DNA from: Candidatus Aalborgicola danicus
Lineage (GTDB): Bacteria > Pseudomonadota > Gammaproteobacteria > Burkholderiales > Burkholderiaceae_C
DNA: 64,000 bases
Assembly: GCA_016703945.1 (NCBI GenBank)
Contig: JADJBC010000045.1
Location: forward strand, 221,567 to 285,566
Direction of reading: 5' to 3'
Below the pieces are notes generated by a model, which was given only the letters and a program-made list of their open reading frames with translations, searched no databases and was not told the origin of the DNA. Below, one piece after another: positions 61,543 to 64,000 of this stretch. Positions within the stretch are counted from its first letter, which is position 1, and each line of letters opens with the position of its first letter. The position numbers were made by a program, and so were the translations under genes.

Positions 61543-62733
61543 TCAAACCCGCGTGCGCCGCACCCGCACTTTGACCTCCGGCATCGAACGCTTCACCAGC
61601 CAATCCGCCGACTTTCGCCACACCGCGTTCTGTGCGGTGGCCCCCAGAATGACACCCATGTGCCCACCGGGCGCCACCTCAAAACGTTTATCGGTGGAGC
61701 CCACCAAATCCAGAATGCCTTCCGCCGTGGAAGCCGAGATCAGCGCATCACTTGCACCGGCAAACACAGAGATCGGGGCCTTGATGCGGGCAAAACGCGA
61801 CACTTTGCGACCCAGCACAAACTCACCCTGGGCCAGGCTGTTGTCCACCACCACCTTGACCAGCATGTCGGCCACCACACCCGCCGGGTAGGTGAGCATG
61901 TTGTTCAAATAGTCGGACGTGGTGGTGTGGGATTCCACAAACTCGCGGTCCCACAGGTTGGTGATCAAATCCCAATAGGTGGTGACGCTGGCGATGGGGT
62001 CGGTCAGTTTGAATGCAATCGTCGTCACAAAGCCCGGGGTGTGAAACAGCTCGGGTTTGAGCATGTTCAGGCGCAAGTCGGTGTATTTGCGGATCAGCTT
62101 GGCCGGTTTGTTGACGATCTGCGCCACGCCCGCCACCAGCCCACCGCCACGCATGTCGATCGGGCTGGCCACGGTGACGATGTTGCGGATGCGCCCCGGG
62201 GGTTGCAGACCGGCGTGTAACAGCGCCAGCAGCCCGCCCATGCACCAGCCCATCAGTGAAACCTGTTGTTGCTGGCTGTGTGCGCGCACGGCATCCAGCG
62301 CCTCGCCCATCATGCGGTCGGCGTAGTCCTTCATTCCCAGCTTGGCGTGCCTGCGCTGCGGTGTGCCCCAGCAGATCAGATAGGTCTTGAAGCCTCGCGC
62401 CGCCATGTAGCGCACCAGGCTGCGTTTGGGCATCAAGTCAAAGGTTTCAACAGTGACACCCAGTGGCGGCACCAGCACCAGGGGCACCGCGTGTTGGGGG
62501 CGCTGGATGGGTAACAGCGAGCCGTCGTTGAGTTGAATATCCTCTTCCGTGCCCAGGGCGTAATAACGCACCGTCATCAGGTCGCTGGTGAAAACCAGCT
62601 CGAACGGAGTCTGGCCGGACTTGACCAGTTTGTCGTGGCGAAACAGCCAGTCAAAACCGTTGGTCAGGGCTGCGGCCGCGCGGTCGTTGAACTCTGCACT
62701 GCGGTCTATGGCTCGTGTGATCCATTGGGACAT
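61543..62733 (-). CDS. PhaC-like alpha/beta hydrolase (polyhydroxyalkanoate synthase family)
   Basis: A 396-residue protein of the PhaC/PhaE-type synthase family. The nucleophile is C164 in MGWCMGGLLA (a lipase-like box with Cys), with the Asp in GASDALIS and the His in GGHMGVILG completing the triad. FELVFTSDLMTVRYY and VPPLGVTVETFDLMP are family blocks. The length matches the class III catalytic subunit, but no phaE partner is beside it, and many PhaC-like proteins of this size are of unknown role. It is in the same orientation as the mgtA gene, 28 bases past that gene's start of translation end. Confidence 0.85.
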   Translation of the reverse strand: MSQWITRAIDRSAEFNDRAAAALTNGFDWLFRHDKLVKSGQTPFELVFTSDLMTVRYYALGTEEDIQLNDGSLLPIQRPQHAVPLVLVPPLGVTVETFDLMPKRSLVRYMAARGFKTYLICWGTPQRRHAKLGMKDYADRMMGEALDAVRAHSQQQQVSLMGWCMGGLLALLHAGLQPPGRIRNIVTVASPIDMRGGGLVAGVAQIVNKPAKLIRKYTDLRLNMLKPELFHTPGFVTTIAFKLTDPIASVTTYWDLITNLWDREFVESHTTTSDYLNNMLTYPAGVVADMLVKVVVDNSLAQGEFVLGRKVSRFARIKAPISVFAGASDALISASTAEGILDLVGSTDKRFEVAPGGHMGVILGATAQNAVWRKSADWLVKRSMPEVKVRVRRTRV

Positions 62734-62799
62734 TACGCTTTACCTTCTCTTGCGGTTTTCTTCATCGGTAGCTTGCTCCATGGCACCGTTGGTGCATTG

Positions 62800-64000
62800 T
62801 CAGGACTTCACCAGGTATCGGTAAAACCATCGCTTGGCACTTTCCACCATCAACAGGTAGGCCATCAACAGCAGGGCCAGCAGTCCAAAATAGGCAAGAG
62901 GCAATGGCGCGAATCCCAGAAAGGGTGCGATCGCGGTAAAGGGCAAAGCCATCGCCAACAACACCACGGCCAGCGACGTCACCACCAGCCAGGGGTTGGG
63001 GCGACTGTGCAGGGGACTGCGGCGCGTGCGAAGTGACAAAAATCACCAATACCTGGGTCGCAATGGACTCTACAAACCACCCGGTGTGGAACAGCATGGC
63101 ATCGGCGTCAAAGAGACGAATCAGCAAATAGAACGTCAGAAAGTCAAACAGCGAACTGATGGGGCCAATGGTCAGCATGAAATTGCGGATGAAGGCCATG
63201 TTCCAGCGTTTGGGCTGCTCAAGATCTTCGGGGTCAACCTCATCGAGCGGAAGCGAAATCTCAGACACGTCATACAACAGGTTGTTGAGCAGAATTTGCA
63301 GCGGCAGCATCGGCAAAAAGGGCAGGAAGGCGGTTGCTGCGGCCATGCTGAACATGTTGCCGAAATTGGAGCTGGTGGCCATCATGATGTACTTCATCAC
63401 GTTGCCAAAGGTGCGCCGGCCTTCCAGGATGCCCTGATGTAAGACCATCAGGTCGTTTTCCAGCAGAATCATGGCGGCGGCCTGCTTGGCCACGTCAACC
63501 GCTCCCTCCACCGAAATGCCCACGTCTGCGGTGTGCAGGGACGGCGCATCGTTGATGCCATCCCCCAAGTACCCAACCACATGGCCGCGCGCCTTGAGCG
63601 CCAGAATGATGCGATTTTTCTGGGACGGGTTGACCCGGCAAAACAGGTTGACGCTCTCGACGCGCGCACGCAGGGCATCGTCGTTCATCGTGGCAATGTC
63701 ACTGCCGGTCAACATGCCGGTGATGGGCACGCCCAACTGCGCGCACACATGCCGGGTGACACGCTCGTTGTCACCGGTCACGATTTTTACCGACACCCCG
63801 CTTGCGGTCATGGCCTTGAGTGCCGTGCCCGCGCTGGCTTTGGGCGGGTCCAGAAAAGCCGCAAATCCGGCAAACACCAGTGCGCTTTCATCGGAGACCA
63901 CGGCGTGGTTCATCTCTGCCGGCACATCGCGCCAGGCCACGCCCAACACCCGAAAACCCTCTTCACCAAGCCCGTTGAACACGGCCTGAATACCTGCCTG
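62800..64000 (-). pseudogene. mgtA: magnesium-transporting P-type ATPase, partial and frameshifted
   Basis: The C-terminal half of a P-type ATPase of the MgtA/MgtB group; the gene runs past the window's right edge. Motifs include ITGMLTGSDI, TGDNERVTRHVCAQLGV and the hinge GDGINDAPSLHTADVGISV, then MAAATAFLPFLPMLPLQILLNN. An extra base at 63033 breaks the frame after TQVLVIFV: the correct continuation IRTRRSPLHSRPNPWLVVTS lies in the next frame and ends at 62800 with two more membrane helices. A base-call error is as likely as true loss. Confidence 0.85.

Noticed and set aside
1..64000. tRNA genes, CRISPR arrays, prophage or insertion-sequence transposases
   Set aside because: I looked for T-loop motifs, spaced repeats and transposase motifs and saw none.

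Overview
The window is G+C-rich chromosomal DNA of a betaproteobacterium. Gene content (monomeric NADP isocitrate dehydrogenase, GTP-dependent PEP carboxykinase, many LysR regulators, pre/hyd pyrimidine genes, WS/DGAT acyltransferase) and a short intergenic repeat (AGCCCTCGT...GCTATCAATTT type) point to Burkholderiales, most likely a Comamonadaceae of the Rhodoferax kind; this placement is inference. I saw no rRNA, tRNA, CRISPR, phage or insertion sequence.

Layout. 0-9.6 kb: start of an AAA-ATPase-like gene, threonine ammonia-lyase, a 46-residue membrane peptide, pckG, a LysR/metallophosphoesterase pair, a universal stress protein, TetR and ArgP-type regulators and a 56-residue basic peptide. 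9.7-13.8 kb: LysR divergent from beta-alanine aminotransferase and a frameshifted mmsA. 13.9-17.6 kb: cyclic-nucleotide-binding protein tail to tail with an adenylate cyclase, then the ABC-F protein Uup. 17.6-21.6 kb: glutarate module (CoA-transferase, gcdH, divergent LysR), with a 400-base inverted-repeat element inside it. 21.7-27.6 kb: reductive pyrimidine operon preT-preA-hydA-carbamoylase, preA frameshifted, with two large related hairpins between the last two genes. 27.7-29.6 kb: a Phd/RelE toxin-antitoxin pair, a ParD relic, an AlbA_2-type relic and a DTW-domain tRNA modification enzyme. 29.6-37.7 kb: MYG1 protein, LysE exporter, monomeric IDH, wax-ester synthase, an RsmH-like methyltransferase outside a dcw cluster and a small lipoprotein. 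38-44.9 kb: a LysR gene with an internal deletion divergent from a frameshifted CurA-type oxidoreductase, an MFS transporter, prolyl oligopeptidase, GST. 45-53.7 kb: an unusual histidyl-tRNA synthetase, histone-deacetylase-like hydrolase, retropepsin-like protease, M13 peptidase, a questin-oxidase-like gene divergent from soxR, LysR and a secreted protein. 53.8-64 kb: psuK-psuG with a frameshifted M14 carboxypeptidase, a large unidentified secreted protein, TerC, a PhaC-like protein and a frameshifted, edge-truncated mgtA.

Three separated loci join into one route: pseudouridine to uracil (PsuK, PsuG), uracil to beta-alanine (PreTA, HydA, carbamoylase), beta-alanine to malonate semialdehyde and acetyl-CoA (aminotransferase, MmsA). 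Five genes (mmsA, preA, curA-like, M14 peptidase, mgtA) are each broken by a small indel while both halves stay well conserved. That many isolated indels suggests base-call or assembly errors at least as much as gene decay. The LysR internal deletion and the toxin-antitoxin relics are a different kind of change and look like real decay.
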